A stretch of 64,000 nucleotides of DNA from Trissonchulus latispiculum (Eukaryota > Nematoda > Enoplea > Enoplida > Ironidae), in contig JASAND010021206.1 in the NCBI GenBank assembly GCA_030248195.1, positions 25,401-89,400 of the forward strand. Reading direction: 5' to 3'. Positions 20,165-30,837 of this stretch are shown in pieces (within the stretch, counting starts at the first letter, position 1; each line of letters begins with the position of its first letter). The notes under the pieces are model-generated. The model ran no database searches. It was not told where the DNA came from and was given only the letters and a program-made list of their open reading frames with translations. The translations under genes and the position numbers were made by a program.

Positions 20165-21425
20165 GTCGTTGGAGGCTAAATCTAAAAGCTGGGGCTGCGA
20201 AAAGGAAGACCTTCGCCTCTTGTATCTCACGTTCATCAGATCGGCCATAGAGTACTGTGCGGGGGCATGGATGCCAGCAGCAGCGGAATCACACCGGCAA
20301 ACCATGGAAAAAATTCAAAGTCTGGCGGCCCGATCTATGACGGATTGCGTCAGAGCGGCACCGGTCGAGACCCTCCAACTGGAAGCCAATCTAATCCCAC
20401 ACCACCTCAGGGGCCAGGAACTGTCTGCACTGGCATACGAACGATCCCTGCGGCTATCGGAAAATAACCCACGGAAATCCATCGCTGCCAACCAACCAGA
20501 TCACTGCCGGAGCCTAAAATCTCAGCCTTCCTGGAGCACAAGTGTCAGAAGGATCGTAGAGCAGTGTGACTGGCTTGGCTGGCTCCTCACTTGGCCAAGG
20601 GAGCCAATCCACCCAATCATAGACCTGCGGCCAGACGAACGTGCGGTAGACTGCTCAGTGGGCCTCGACCTGGCCAGACTAACCAAGAAGACTGATCCGC
20701 CAGAAATTGGAAGAGCAGCAGCCATCGAAACCCTTGCAGGCTTTCCTCGGGCGGACGTAGAAGTGTGGACTGACGGATCAGCCGTAAACTCGGTCGCCAA
20801 TGGAGGAAGCGGTATCTGTGTCATCTTCAAGGAAGGCAGGCCCCCTGTCCATCCCAGCTACCCGGCTGGAAGGCATTGCTCCAGCTTCAGATCAGAAATC
20901 ACAGCGGTGGCCCGTGCACTGAACTGGTTAGACCAGAACCTCGACCCGCAGACACCTACGTCGATCGGAATTTGCACTGAGTCATAGTCAGAAGTCAGGC
21001 TAATTAAGAGTGGAATCAAAGCCTCATTCAATGCCATCCTCTTAGAAGTCTGGAACGGCCTCAGGGCACTGTCAGCCCACCGCCTAGTAATCCAGTGGGT
21101 CCCGGGACATGCCGGCCTGCCCGGGAACGAGACGGCTGATCGCCTCGCGGGCGAGGGTTCAGCAATTCCACAGAAGAACAATCCGTGTGACAATCCTATC
21201 GCCAAATCCATCATCAACCGCCACTTCCGACAAAAATGGATTACCTCACCCCAACACCCAAGAGCGGTATCAATCTATCAGAACCAAGGACCCTTGCCCC
21301 CGGACCGGGAAGCAGGAATGGCCAGAGCAGATCGGGTACTCCTCAGTCAGCTCAGGTCTGGCAAAACCTGGCTCCTAACCTCCTATCGCCACTCTATTGA
21401 CCCCGACAGCTACCTAAGCCTCTGA
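20165..21425 (+). pseudogene. LINE 3' region with RNase H domain
   Basis: Starts within the C-terminal part of a non-LTR retrotransposon polyprotein (LYLTFIRSAIEYCAGAWMPA) and continues to an RNase H domain: VEVWTDGSAVN, SFRSEITAVARALNWL, GICTES and then a TAG stop where TDS is expected, and WVPGHAGLPGNETADRLAG. After that stop the frame is open to DSYLSL and a stop at about 21424. The RT catalytic part is missing. The 5' break meets the upstream side of the copia Gag, so one element truncated or interrupted the other. Confidence 0.75.
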
Positions 21426-21764
21426 TTGTCAGGTGCCCAAAGTTTGCTCGCGAACGATTTAGAACTGGGAATCTCACCGGATCTCTCCTGCCTCAGGGAA
21501 AAACCTTAGGCGGTTCTTCGCTTCCTTAGTGGCAGTGGGCTTCTGGCTCGCAGTGTATAGGATTTGCCTGATCGATCACCTACGACGACGACGACGAGCC
21601 ATGGTTGGATTCTAATCCTTTGTCCCCGTAGCACTGAACAAAGATTTACTGCTAAGACAGGAGATAAAGTACACTAGCAGTTATGGAAGTGAAAAATATT
21701 CAATTTTGGAAAGTGGGTTTTCCCGCCAACTCTAGGTCACCCCAAGGTCGCACCGGAGGGGTCA
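21426..21764. other. intergenic, no feature recognised
   Basis: May include the LINE 3' UTR (ACGACGACGACG at about 21582). No poly-A tail seen. Confidence 0.35.
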
Positions 21765-22405
21765 GAGCAGTATGGCATATATCATCGTGAAGCGCAACAC
21801 TTACCATACACGCACATATAATCCGTTTTGGTCTAATTTTTTCCAGTAGTTCAGGGTGGCCCGGCAGTTTGTCAAATTTTGGCACTTGGACTCAACATTT
21901 CAACATTTCAACATTTCGAAGTCCCATAAAATTTGGAAGGAAGCAGCGGGCGCTACAACAATACACCCTCTAGGGTAGTTTTGGACGCTTTTCAAGATAT
22001 ATAGGCTATTTATATAGGCTATTAAAATCCTATATAGCTCATACCGGTAAGCCCACACTGGGTGTGGGTGTTTCCCCGCATACGTTGTCGAGTTGGTTAT
22101 TTTCCCTCTTAACTATATATAGAGCAGTATGGCAGATATCATCGTGAAGCGCAACACTTACCATACACGCACATATAATTCGTTTTGGTCTAATTTTTTT
22201 CAGTAGTTCAGGGTGGCCCGGCAGTTTGTCAAATTTTGGCACTTGGACGGAACATTTCAACATTTCAAGTTTTGTACGCTTTTCAAGATATATAGGCTAT
22301 TTATATAGGCTATTAAAATCCTATATAGCTCATACCGGTAAGCCCACACTGGGTGTGGGTGTTTCCCCACATACGTTGTCGAGTGGGTTATTTCCCTCTT
22401 AACTA
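21765..22405. repeat. ~356-bp direct duplication
   Basis: AGAGCAGTATGGCA starts both copies (21765 and 22121). Each contains CGTGAAGCGCAACACTTACC and a hairpin around CCCACACTGGGTGTGGG. The first copy has an extra ~70 bp near 21900-21970. Tandem duplication of unknown origin; no gene. Confidence 0.75.
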
Positions 22406-22407
22406 TG

Positions 22408-22410
<3 letters not shown>

Positions 22411-22460
<50 letters not shown>
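22411..22460. repeat. (TA)n microsatellite
   Basis: About 25 TA units. Confidence 0.9.
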
Positions 22461-22463
<3 letters not shown>

Positions 22464-22509
22464 TGAATTTCTGATAAGTTCGGACTAGGTGTGTTAGAGG
22501 TCGCGATGG

Positions 22510-24172
22510 GTCAAAAATTTAATTTCGCTTATACTTTGCTCATTTGTAGACCCAATGCATTGTATTCACATGGCAAAATATGAAGGAATTTGGTTCAGTC
22601 GAATTTGAGCTGTTTTTGGTTCCCAGGCGGTGTGGTTCGGATATCAGTTTTGAACTATTTATTGACGTGCTAAAGGCCATTAACCCATGAGTTCCACATC
22701 ATAAACAAGGTCTACTATTGCGGTTTCATTCGTGCTAACCCAAATGTAATTTCACTTTTACCATCTTAAGAAAAATTACAAAACAGGAGCATAGGAGGCT
22801 ATATTGAGTACATGCTTTTGCATGCTTTTTGCTAAAAAATCGTTTTGTATAAAAAACCTAGTCGGGATTTTTTCTGTGCTCTTTTCTAGTTGTATTAGGT
22901 ATATGCATGCCAAATATTGCCCAGAAAAAGTGGAACCTCCGCCTTCCACACTCATAAAGGTACGTATCGTCCACCTCTGTAACCTCGTAATGTCCTACCA
23001 TCCACAACGCTAGAAGGAGCTATGAACGGAAGCTAGTTCTCATTTTTGTTCTGAACAGGTTTTTGATGGAACGGACGTTAGACATGCGAAAAGGTTTAGG
23101 AAAAATGGATCCTGCTATGCCCAAGCCGATTTCAGATCAAATCCCAGTTATCACCTCATCAGGTGGAACAAGCCATAGCGTTACAAGGGGCTATGAGCGG
23201 ATACACCTTCATAATTTTTATCTGTGCATGTTTGTGTTGGAACGGGCTTTAAAACATGCTAAAAAGTTCTAAAACTAAATGGAACCGGCTTTGTTGATTT
23301 CGTATCTGATCACAAATCAGAGCTACCACATATCATCGTGTCGTCAGAACAATCCAAGGCAGAACTACTACACCGTACACGAAAGCTAGTAATGATTTTT
23401 TAAAGAGTACAAACTTTTTAGCATGTCTAACGTCTGCTCCAGCACAAACATGCACAGCTAAAAATTATGAAGGGGTATCCGCTCATAGCCCCTTGTAACG
23501 CTGCTGGTTGTTCGACCTGATGATGTGATATTTGGGATTTGATCCGAAATCGGCTTTTACATAGCAGGATCCATTTTTTCCTAAACGTTTTCGCATGCCT
23601 AACGTCCGTTCCATCGAAAACTTGTACATAAAAAATTGAGAACTAGCATCCGTTGATAGCTCCTTCTAGCGTTGTAGACTGTAGGATCACGAGATTACAG
23701 ATGTAAACGATACGTACCTTTATGAGTGTGGAAGGCGGAGGTTCCACTTTTTCTGGGCAATATTTGGCATGCATATACCTAATACAACTAGAAAAGAGCA
23801 CAGAAAAAATCCCGACTCGGTTTTTTAAACAAAACGATTTTTTAGCAAAAAGCATGCAAAAGCGCGTACTCAATGTAATTTTTCTTAAGATGGTGAAAGT
23901 GAAATTACACATAGGTTAGCACAAACAAAAGCACAATAGTAGACCTTGTTTATGATTTGGAACTCATGGGTTGATGCTCTTTAGCACATCAATAAATAGG
24001 CCAAAACTGATATCCGAACCACACCGCCTGGGAACCAAAAACAGCTCAAATTCAACTGCTTATATCTCGAAATTGGCTGAACCAAATTCCTTCATATTTT
24101 GTCATGTGAATACAATGCATTGGGTCTACAAATGGGCAAAGTATAAGCGAAATTAATTTTTTGACCCATCGC
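22510..24172. mobile_element. 1.66-kb foldback element, ~750-bp imperfect arms
   Basis: Left arm about 22510-23270 and right arm about 23400-24172 are inverted copies with scattered mismatches and small indels (outer end GCGATGGGTCAAAAA on both). The centre is about 130 bp. Short ORFs within the arms (for example 22804-23013 and its inverse 23643-23912) have no known domain. No target duplication was evident. It lies directly upstream of the LINE at 24226. Confidence 0.75.
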
Positions 24173-24225
24173 GCTGAAGTCGGCATGTACCAGAAACTGA
24201 CTGATATGTATATATATACCGATTT

Positions 24226-27200
24226 GCCATGCTTTCGGACCGTCAGTTTTCTGGCCAGCAAGAAGACTTTAATCTGGGAAGCGTTCTCTGATATAGTCAA
24301 CTCTGAACTGAAAGCCCTTCCTCGGAGACCGCGGAAACAAGTACGGTGGGTAACGGACCAGTCGGTAGACCTTGCTAAGGATTTGGCGACTGCTCCCACA
24401 GAAACCAAACCTCTACTAAGGCAAACACTTGATGCTAGTCTGAACAAGGATATGGAAGAGAGATGGTAGCAGGCAGCCACAGAACTCAATCGATGTGCTG
24501 ATGTTCACGACTACGGAAAACTGTTTGGTAAGGTGAGACAACTGTCAAAGTGTCCGTCTCGCCCTTCTTGCCCTATTCGCAACATCAACGGCGATCTGAT
24601 CCGGAGTTCAGAAGATCAAGCAAAGCGATGGCGCGAACATTTTGAGTCTCTGTTGAATGCCCAGCCTCCTGGTAATCTTTTATCCGTCGAAAAGTTGGCG
24701 TTCAAGGGTGAATACGACGCCAAAGACCATTTAGAACCACCTTCTCGGGAAGATGTTGCTGCCGCGGTGAAATCATTGAAGCCCACCAAAGCGGTTGGTT
24801 TGGACCGCATTCCACCAGAAGTATTTATAGAAGGTGGCGACGCCATTATTGATGAGCTTGTGTACTTGTTTGCTTTAATGTGGCACTATGAAAGGATCCC
24901 GGTGAGCTGGAGGACTGTTGTAATCGTCCCGATCCATACGAAGGGAGACCGAAGCAGCTGTAGCAACTACAGGGGAATTTCCTTACTGTGCATTGCACTT
25001 AAGGGGGGGGGGTCGCCAGGTACCAAATTTTATAGTCACCGATTTCGCTAATTTTTGGGTATAATATACCCCCATGTGTGCCCAAAAACATGACAAATTT
25101 TTAGAGTCCAGGGTCAATCCAGGCTAGAGATATTGCAGTTCAAATCCCTACAATTTAGTATTTACGTTAGTATGCCTCGCTGAGGGCTTCGAAGTCGCGT
25201 ACACATAGGATGACAAGAGACTGCGGCAAGTGTTTATTACCGCATAAATTGCAGTGGCAAGCCAAGCAACGAGCGAGACACGGCATTTGGACGATTTGGT
25301 AAAGCTTATTCCGACTGTCATTTGCTTCAAACTTTAACTCGCTCTAACTTTCTCATACTGCTTTGTAGAGACTTGGTGCAAGAAGATAAAATGTTCAGGA
25401 CATTGAGAGCTTCAATTTGATATAAAATATGGCTATATTTGAAAAAGTTGAACATTTGACATTTTTTGCCCATAGGTGTCCGCCATGCTATGGTAGTATG
25501 TCACCGGAGATAAACACAGGCTATTGGCATGAAACTTTACATACAGGTAGGTTTTATGCCAGCCTATTAGCATGCCAAGTTTTATTGAGATACCTTAAGA
25601 TTTGACTGACTTATGAAGCAGCAAACATGAAATTTTCGAAAATGACGATTTTTGAGGAAAAATGGAATTTCTGCTACCAAAACTGTGAGCTACTGAAAAG
25701 GTCTGATAGGGATTGGTTATATGCAAAATAAAGCTCTAACAATATACTGTGCTAATATCTAAACGCGAAGTTTCTACATCAAAGGGTTAGTTCAGGACAG
25801 GCCAAAACGTCGACTGACCTACACACTCGTAGAGCGATTTTGAGCAAAAATCTACTTCTCCGGACTTTGAAAATTCGTATAAAATCAGCAACCCTACGGA
25901 AAATAATCTCGTATAGATATTAGCACTTTACCTAGTCCAAATTAGGTTGACGCCGCGTGGTAGCCGATTTGCTCTTACACAGCGCTCAAACTTTTGGTAG
26001 CAGAAAAATTTTCCTAACTTTTTCATTTTCCTATGTTTAACACATGTCGGGGTCACCTTTGGAGGGCTATTGTGAATGATAGGAAAAGTTTTGCAACAAA
26101 TGCACATGTCTTGTTTTGCGGACCCATGAGGACTACAAAATATGTGAAAATGAGAAAAATCGGAGATGGTCGAAAAATCGCGACCCCCCCCCCTTAAGCT
26201 CTTTGAGATAATCATATTCAACAGATTTCGGACGAAATACAATGAACTGATCAGAGAAAGCAAGCCGGTTTTCGTCCAGGACGAGGATGCGTGAATCAAA
26301 TCTTCGCGTTACGTCAAATCCTTCAGCGCCGGCATGAGTTCCGAAAACCTACGGTCGCCGCGTTTATCGATTTTAAAGCTGCTTTCGATTCCATCGACCG
26401 AGCTGCTCTTTTCTCAATCATGACCGCAGAAGGTGTTCCGGTAAACCTTGTCAGGCTCATCGAACTGCTTTATGCGGATACTAACTGTAAGGCCCGCAAC
26501 GACATCCAATTATCGGATTCTTTTGCCATCAAGACCGGGGTGCGCCAAGGATCCGTGCTGTCCCCATCCTTGTTCAAATACGTGGTTGACTGGGTTATGT
26601 CCGTTGCTCTAAATCTTGCAGACGGAGTGTCTATATCAGACGAGCATGCTCAAATCACTGATCTGTACTATGCAGATGATATTGTTATTCTCGCTGAGTC
26701 GATCCCACAAATCCAGGATATGATCTCGCGCATAGCCACTGCTGTGGCTCGGGTGGGTCTGATTATCAGCGCAGCAAAGACTAAAATAATGTCATGCTGC
26801 TGCGATGACCCTCCAATTGTCAACCTGTACGGCTCCCCATTAGCAGCTGTTAGTGAGTTTTGCTATCTTGGATCTGTCATTACAGCTGCTGGCGACGCTG
26901 GCTCAGAGGAGGAAGGAACAGGAACAAAATCGCCAAGGCATCTCGTTCCTTTGCATCCTTCCATAAATGCCTGTGGTCTAAACCTACTGTCAGTCTGCAG
27001 ACACAGCTTGCCGTTTTTAATGCGGCAGTCATGCCCACCTTACTCTATGGGTGCGAGACGTGGGTTACCAAACATGTGGATGGCATTGCTCTGAGAACGT
27101 TTGAAAACCTAATGTTTGCGGCGACTTCTGGGCGTAAGCAAAAGGGATAGAATCCGAACCTCCATCATTCATCAGTCTTGTCACCGTGCCCAACCGGTAG

Positions 27201-27487
27201 ACGAGCTTGTAAGAAGGCGGAGATTGCAGTGGTTAGGACATGTCCTACGGATGGGTCCACAGCGATTTCCGAAGACATGCCTGACATCCAACGTCCCAGC
27301 TGACTGGAAACGGTCCCGAGGAAGAGCATTTGATACGTGGGCCCGCGTTGTCGTCAAGGAAATGGAGCCCGCCTTCAGAGAACTTCCTTGGAAACGGTTG
27401 AAAAAAGATCCTTTTCGTGAGATGCTGACAACTGCCGAAGATCGCGATCGATGGCGAGGAAAAGTTGCTATGTATATGAATATATAG
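24226..27487 (+). pseudogene. RTE-like LINE ORF2 (RT and C-terminal part), split by a TTAA element
   Basis: Encodes the linker, RT and C-terminal region of a non-LTR retrotransposon; no endonuclease is visible. Landmarks: KAVGLDRIPPEVF, NYRGISLLCIA, [insertion 25003-26193], AFIDFKAAFDSID, GVRQGSVLSPSLF, YYADDIVILAE (intact catalytic YADD), LGSVITAAG, LYGCETWV and RRLQWLGHVLRM. Defects: TAG at 24467, a one-base shift at about 26291, further shifts near 26910 and 27110, and the inserted element. The C-terminal block ends at a stop at 27485. Dead but only moderately diverged. Confidence 0.85.
25003..26193. mobile_element. TTAA-flanked element with G10 termini, inserted in LINE RT
   Basis: Left end is ten G then TCGC; right end is GCGA then ten C; both are flanked by TTAA (24999-25002, 26194-26197). 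1,191 bp, no convincing ORF. The LINE frame reads correctly across a single TTAA if the element is left out, so the boundaries are secure. TTAA duplication is the hallmark of piggyBac-type transposition, but the G-tract terminus is not a usual piggyBac end. Confidence 0.85.
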
Positions 27488-28248
27488 TGGGGTATCCAAC
27501 CAACCCTCCTTCCCATTTTTGGGAACTCAAAGGAAATTTTTTAGCTATTTATATATATTGAAAATTTGAATTTGAAAAAATTTAGGTTAGGACCTCATTC
27601 CTTCGATTTTCGAGTCGTCCGCGATGTTCCATATTTTCGTTTGTCGTTTGATTTAATAAAGCCGTAAGCATTTTTCTTTGGTGGCTAAGAAAAGCTAGGC
27701 TTTTTATGCATTACATCGCTTATGAAACAGTATTTTTACTGTTTGTAGTCGCGATTAGCATTATGGAAGCTCAGACGCAGTATATGTATGAGCGAAGCAA
27801 TTTTTCTTCATTTAGAAAATAATTATAAATTAATTAGAAAACAATTAGAAAGCAATGAGAAATTATTAGAAAATAAAGCCAAAGCAAATCTTCAGAAAAT
27901 AATAGAAACATTTTAGAAAACAAGAAATTATTTAGAAAACAATTAGAAAAATCGGCATTTTTTCCTGAAAACAATATAAAATCCATTTGAAAACAATGAG
28001 AAATTAATTAGAAAAAATCCAGAAACTAATTAGAAAATGGACACTTTCAGTTTAGAAAATAATTAGAAAACAATAAAAAACAATGAGAAAATAAATAAAA
28101 AATTTGGAGAAAATATTAAGGAAAAAATACGAAAATTTATCTTTTAAATCTATCTGTTTTCTAAAAAAGACCTTCGTGTGCTTGTGGGAGCGGGGGAGGC
28201 CAAAAGTGGAGGGATAAAATGGAATAACAATGCTAAAAATACGGTAAA
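27488..28248. repeat. AT-rich spacer with ATTAGAAAA-type short repeats
   Basis: Between about 27800 and 28110 the motif (A)TTAGAAAA(C/T)AAT recurs more than ten times at irregular spacing. No gene. The segment ends at the Polinton target duplication. Confidence 0.6.
28243..28248. other. left target-site duplication of the Polinton
   Basis: GGTAAA directly before AGTAGTA. Confidence 0.9.
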
Positions 28249-28271
28249 AGTAGTAAGGTCCGCACCACAGG

Positions 28272-28442
28272 TCGCGCTTGGGGGAGGAGGAGGAGGAGGA
28301 TGTGGTGAATGTGGTGAATGTGGTGAATGTGGTGCATGTGGCGCTGGGGGAGGAGGAGGAGGATGTGGTGAATGTGGTGAATGTGGTGCATGTGGCGCTG
28401 GGGGAGGAGGAGGATGTGGTGAATGTGGTGCATGTGGCGCTG
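28272..28442. repeat. subterminal GGA / TGTGGTGAA minisatellite of the inverted repeat
   Basis: Three blocks, each of GGAGGAGGA runs followed by one to three TGTGGTGAA units and TGTGGTGCATGTGGCGCTGG. Mirror copy at about 43413-43575, with one GGA unit difference. Translates to Gly/Cys/Glu strings, not a gene. Confidence 0.85.
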
Positions 28443-28906
28443 GTGTAAGAGGCTCCGCTGTAGCTTCTGGGAGACCGGAACCATGGCTGACCCAAGCTTA
28501 AAATTAAAGTTTCTCTATTTTTAACGGGAAAAGTTTATCTAGAGGGTTTTCGACCATGTAGAATTCAAATATGCGCTTAGTTTTCCTCTACAACCTAAGC
28601 TCCACGCTGCAAGTGGCCCTCGACCGGAACCATGGCTGACCCAAGCTTAAATTTGAAAATTGTTTATTCTTAACGGGAAAAGTTTATCTAGGGGGTTTTC
28701 GACCATGTAGAATTCAAATATGAGCTTAGTTTTCCTCTGCAAAGTAAGCTCCGTGCTGTATGTGGCCGGAACCATGATTGTTGTAGAGATAATGTTAAGG
28801 TAAGCCAGGCGAACTGGCGGAAAAATTTTAGTTCAAGCAGTATACAGCATACAGGGTTTACAAGTGACTACATATTATACAAGGTATAAATACAGTTACG
28901 GTAAGT

Positions 28907-29402
28907 TCAATGACTACAATCATAATGGTTCCACGGTGCTATAAACCATTCGGGAACAGTCCATCGCTTGCAGGGATGATTTCCCAACCATTCCGTGAAT
29001 TCCACAGTTCGAGCATCACAGTCCATGGGTCCCAGAACAAATACGACGTCCAACCGTGCGGCATCCATAGACTGAAACGTTTTATGACTTTGTTGCTGAA
29101 GCATCTTTAGGCGGGAATAAATCTTCCAGGTAACACCTCTCTGCAATGGCTGATCAGGTTCCGGCAAAATCATCATAAGGTCGTTCTGCCCTGATGTTCG
29201 CAATGCTTCTCTAAGTAGAATTGAAGCATTGGCTCCGTAGCGATTAAGAGTCGTTAACAGTTCGTAGTTTCTGTAGGTCTCAAAGCCTGAGATCTGCAGC
29301 TAAGTTTGTGGTAAATAGTCCCACTTCCACCAGGTAATCCAATATCGGTTCCGCTTTCATGTCATTGCAAAATAGCACCAAGTTATCGTAAACAAGATCC
29401 AT
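28907..29402 (-). pseudogene. CARD (death-fold) domain protein of the Polinton, frameshifted
   Basis: Minus strand from the Met at 29402 (MDLVYDNLVLFCNDMKAEPI) to a stop at 28907, with one frameshift near 29297. The two frames together cover a CARD: helix 1-2 residues ILDYLVEVGLFT, then in the second frame YELLTTLNRYGANASILLRE and ALRTSGQNDL. The pattern E-L-L-x-x-L-x-x-x-G-x-x-A-x(5)-E-A-L-R-x-x-x-Q-x-x-L is that of caspase-2/RAIDD-type CARDs. A ~75-residue tail without a recognised domain follows (EWLGNHPCKRWTVPEWF). CARDs mediate caspase and adaptor contacts, so a role in modulating host cell death is plausible but inferred. The right-hand copy is deleted and interrupted. Confidence 0.7.
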
Positions 29403-29629
29403 AATAGCTATAATAAAATGACAAGAGTATAATAGCATCTAGTAGAAGAAAAAGCAACACATTACAACATTTGAAATAACAAACAACACACTACAAAAAC
29501 TAACATTGAGGCGCCCTGCTGTGTTTGCACCTGCCTCAAAATTTCAAACAGTTTTAAACGATCATTTGGCTCTAGCAGTGACAATACAATGGAAGGAGAA
29601 ACCAATGTTCAGGTAATAGTTTTACAGAG

Positions 29630-30110
29630 GTTTTCAGTTTTGAGGTTATGAGGTTAGAGGTTTCTTGAGGTTTGAGGTAAGAGGTTTCAGTTTTTGAGGT
29701 TATAATGTTGGCGGGACTGAGGACTGGGGTTTGAGGCTTTGAGGTTAGAGGCCTGGAAATTAGAGGATCTGACGTTGGAGGTTTTGATGTAAGAAGCTCT
29801 GAGGTAAGAGATTTTAAATTAAGAGGGTTTGAGGTAAGAGGGTTTGAGCTTAGAGGTTGAGGTAAGAGGTTGTGAGATTAGTGGTTTAGGGATAAGAGGA
29901 TTTGAGTCACGAGGTTTAGAGATAAGAGGTTGAGGTAAGAGGTTGTGAGATAAGCGGATTAGTGGTTTAGAGATAAGCGGATTAGTGGTTTAGAGATAAG
30001 CGGATTAGTGGTTTAGAGATAAGCGGATTAGCGGTTTAGAGATAAGAGGATTAGTGGTTTAGAGATAAGCGGTTTTGAGGTAAGAGTTTTAGAGGTAATA
30101 GGGCTTCTTT
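29630..30110. repeat. GAGGTTT / 21-bp minisatellite in the left inverted repeat
   Basis: Irregular GAGGTTNNGAGGT units, passing into about five copies of a 21-bp unit (GATAAGCGGATTAGTGGTTTA) at 29950-30070. Inverted copy at about 38965-39440, with a slightly different unit count. Confidence 0.85.
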
Positions 30111-30232
30111 ACTCGCTCTGAGTTACACTGACATTCTCCGACGAAGGCCAATGTGGCTATTTGCTTTGTTGTTATCCAAACTGGCTATCTGCTTATCCAA
30201 TCAAAACAAGACCTCGAACCGTTTTATTTTAG

Positions 30233-30577
30233 AGCTATTGCAATATATGTGGAATGACATTCGGCCGGAAAGATGCATTGGTGCGGCACATGGATACCAA
30301 GCATTTCGAAAAGGTAATGTGGCTCCAATACGGATAGTACCACATTTTGCTTGACTGCAAGCATGCCTTGTCTTTAGTCGAGTTCTTATTTCATGTGTCG
30401 AGTTTTTTGTTTCAGGTCAGGATTCAGTGCGGTCATTGCGAACAGTCGCTTCTGCGTACAGATACCTACCAGCGCCACATTCGAGAACAGCATGAACAAT
30501 TGAGGAAGTTCATCTGTGAAGAATGTTATCGTGCCTTTACAAGAAAGGAAGAGCTAGCCGCACATCAGAAACGTCAG
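30233..30577 (+). pseudogene. zinc-finger N-terminus of protein-primed DNA polymerase B, truncated left copy
   Basis: Exon 30233-30313 (SYCNICGMTFGRKDALVRHM), GT donor at 30314, a 102-bp intron, then an exon from 30416 with VRIQCGHCEQSLLRTDTYQR and a second finger FICEECYRAFTRKEELAAHQ. Homology to the right-hand copy stops at about 30573, where the repeat ends, and the frame closes at 30601. It is the mirror image of the 5' part of the gene at 37756-38832. Confidence 0.8.
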
Positions 30578-30584
30578 GGAAAAG

Positions 30585-30788
30585 GTGCGGCAAAATGCTG
30601 ATATTGAGCGGCTACTGATGGACACTGGTGATGGGATAATTGCGGCTGCTACAGGATCAATAGACAATTATTGGGGTATTGGTCTGGATGCAGATGATCG
30701 CCTTGCCATAAACCCAAAGAAATGGCGTGGTGAAAACGTTCTTGGCAAGATGTAGATGAAGATTAGAGAAGAAGCGAGAACCTGCTAA
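30585..30788 (+). pseudogene. NADAR-family (YbiA/DUF1768) C-terminal fragment
   Basis: One frame reads IERLLMDTGDGIIAAATGS, then NYWGIGLDADD and KKWRGENVLGKM, a TAG stop, and MKIREEAR before TAA. The spaced pattern LL-x-T-G-D ... W-G-I-G-L ... W-x-G-x-N-x-L-G ... M-x-x-R-E is the C-terminal core of NADAR proteins, which act on ADP-ribose-type N-glycosidic bonds. The N-terminal half is missing because the fragment begins where the left inverted repeat ends. Followed by AATAAA at 30825. A genuine gene of the ancestral element or a captured piece cannot be told from this copy. Confidence 0.65.
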
Positions 30789-30837
30789 TTGATGAACTTT
30801 TGTGTAATTGTGAACGTTGTAAACAATAAAAACAACG

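Larger units (their letters stand above)
28249..30573. repeat. left long inverted repeat of the Polinton
   Basis: Matches the reverse complement of the right repeat up to ACATCAGAAACG, after which the two sides diverge. From the end inward it holds GGA- and TGTGGTGAA-type short repeats, a ~145-bp segment duplicated at 28480-28760 (CCGGAACCATGGCTGACCCA twice), the CARD-type gene, a GAGGTTT minisatellite and a two-exon zinc-finger fragment. It retains about 290 bp (about 29021-29310) that the right repeat has lost. Confidence 0.85.

Noticed and set aside
28178..28501. Gly/Cys/Glu-repeat ORF (GGGGGCGECGECGECG) as a Cys-rich protein
   Set aside because: It is the Polinton terminal minisatellite and runs across the element boundary; the mirror end gives the same peptide, and the other strand gives HHIHHI repeats.
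30151..30354. 67-codon ORF (MWLFALLLSKLAICLS...) as a secreted peptide
   Set aside because: It is an out-of-frame reading of the zinc-finger exon and its upstream sequence; the C2H2 frame is conserved in both repeats.
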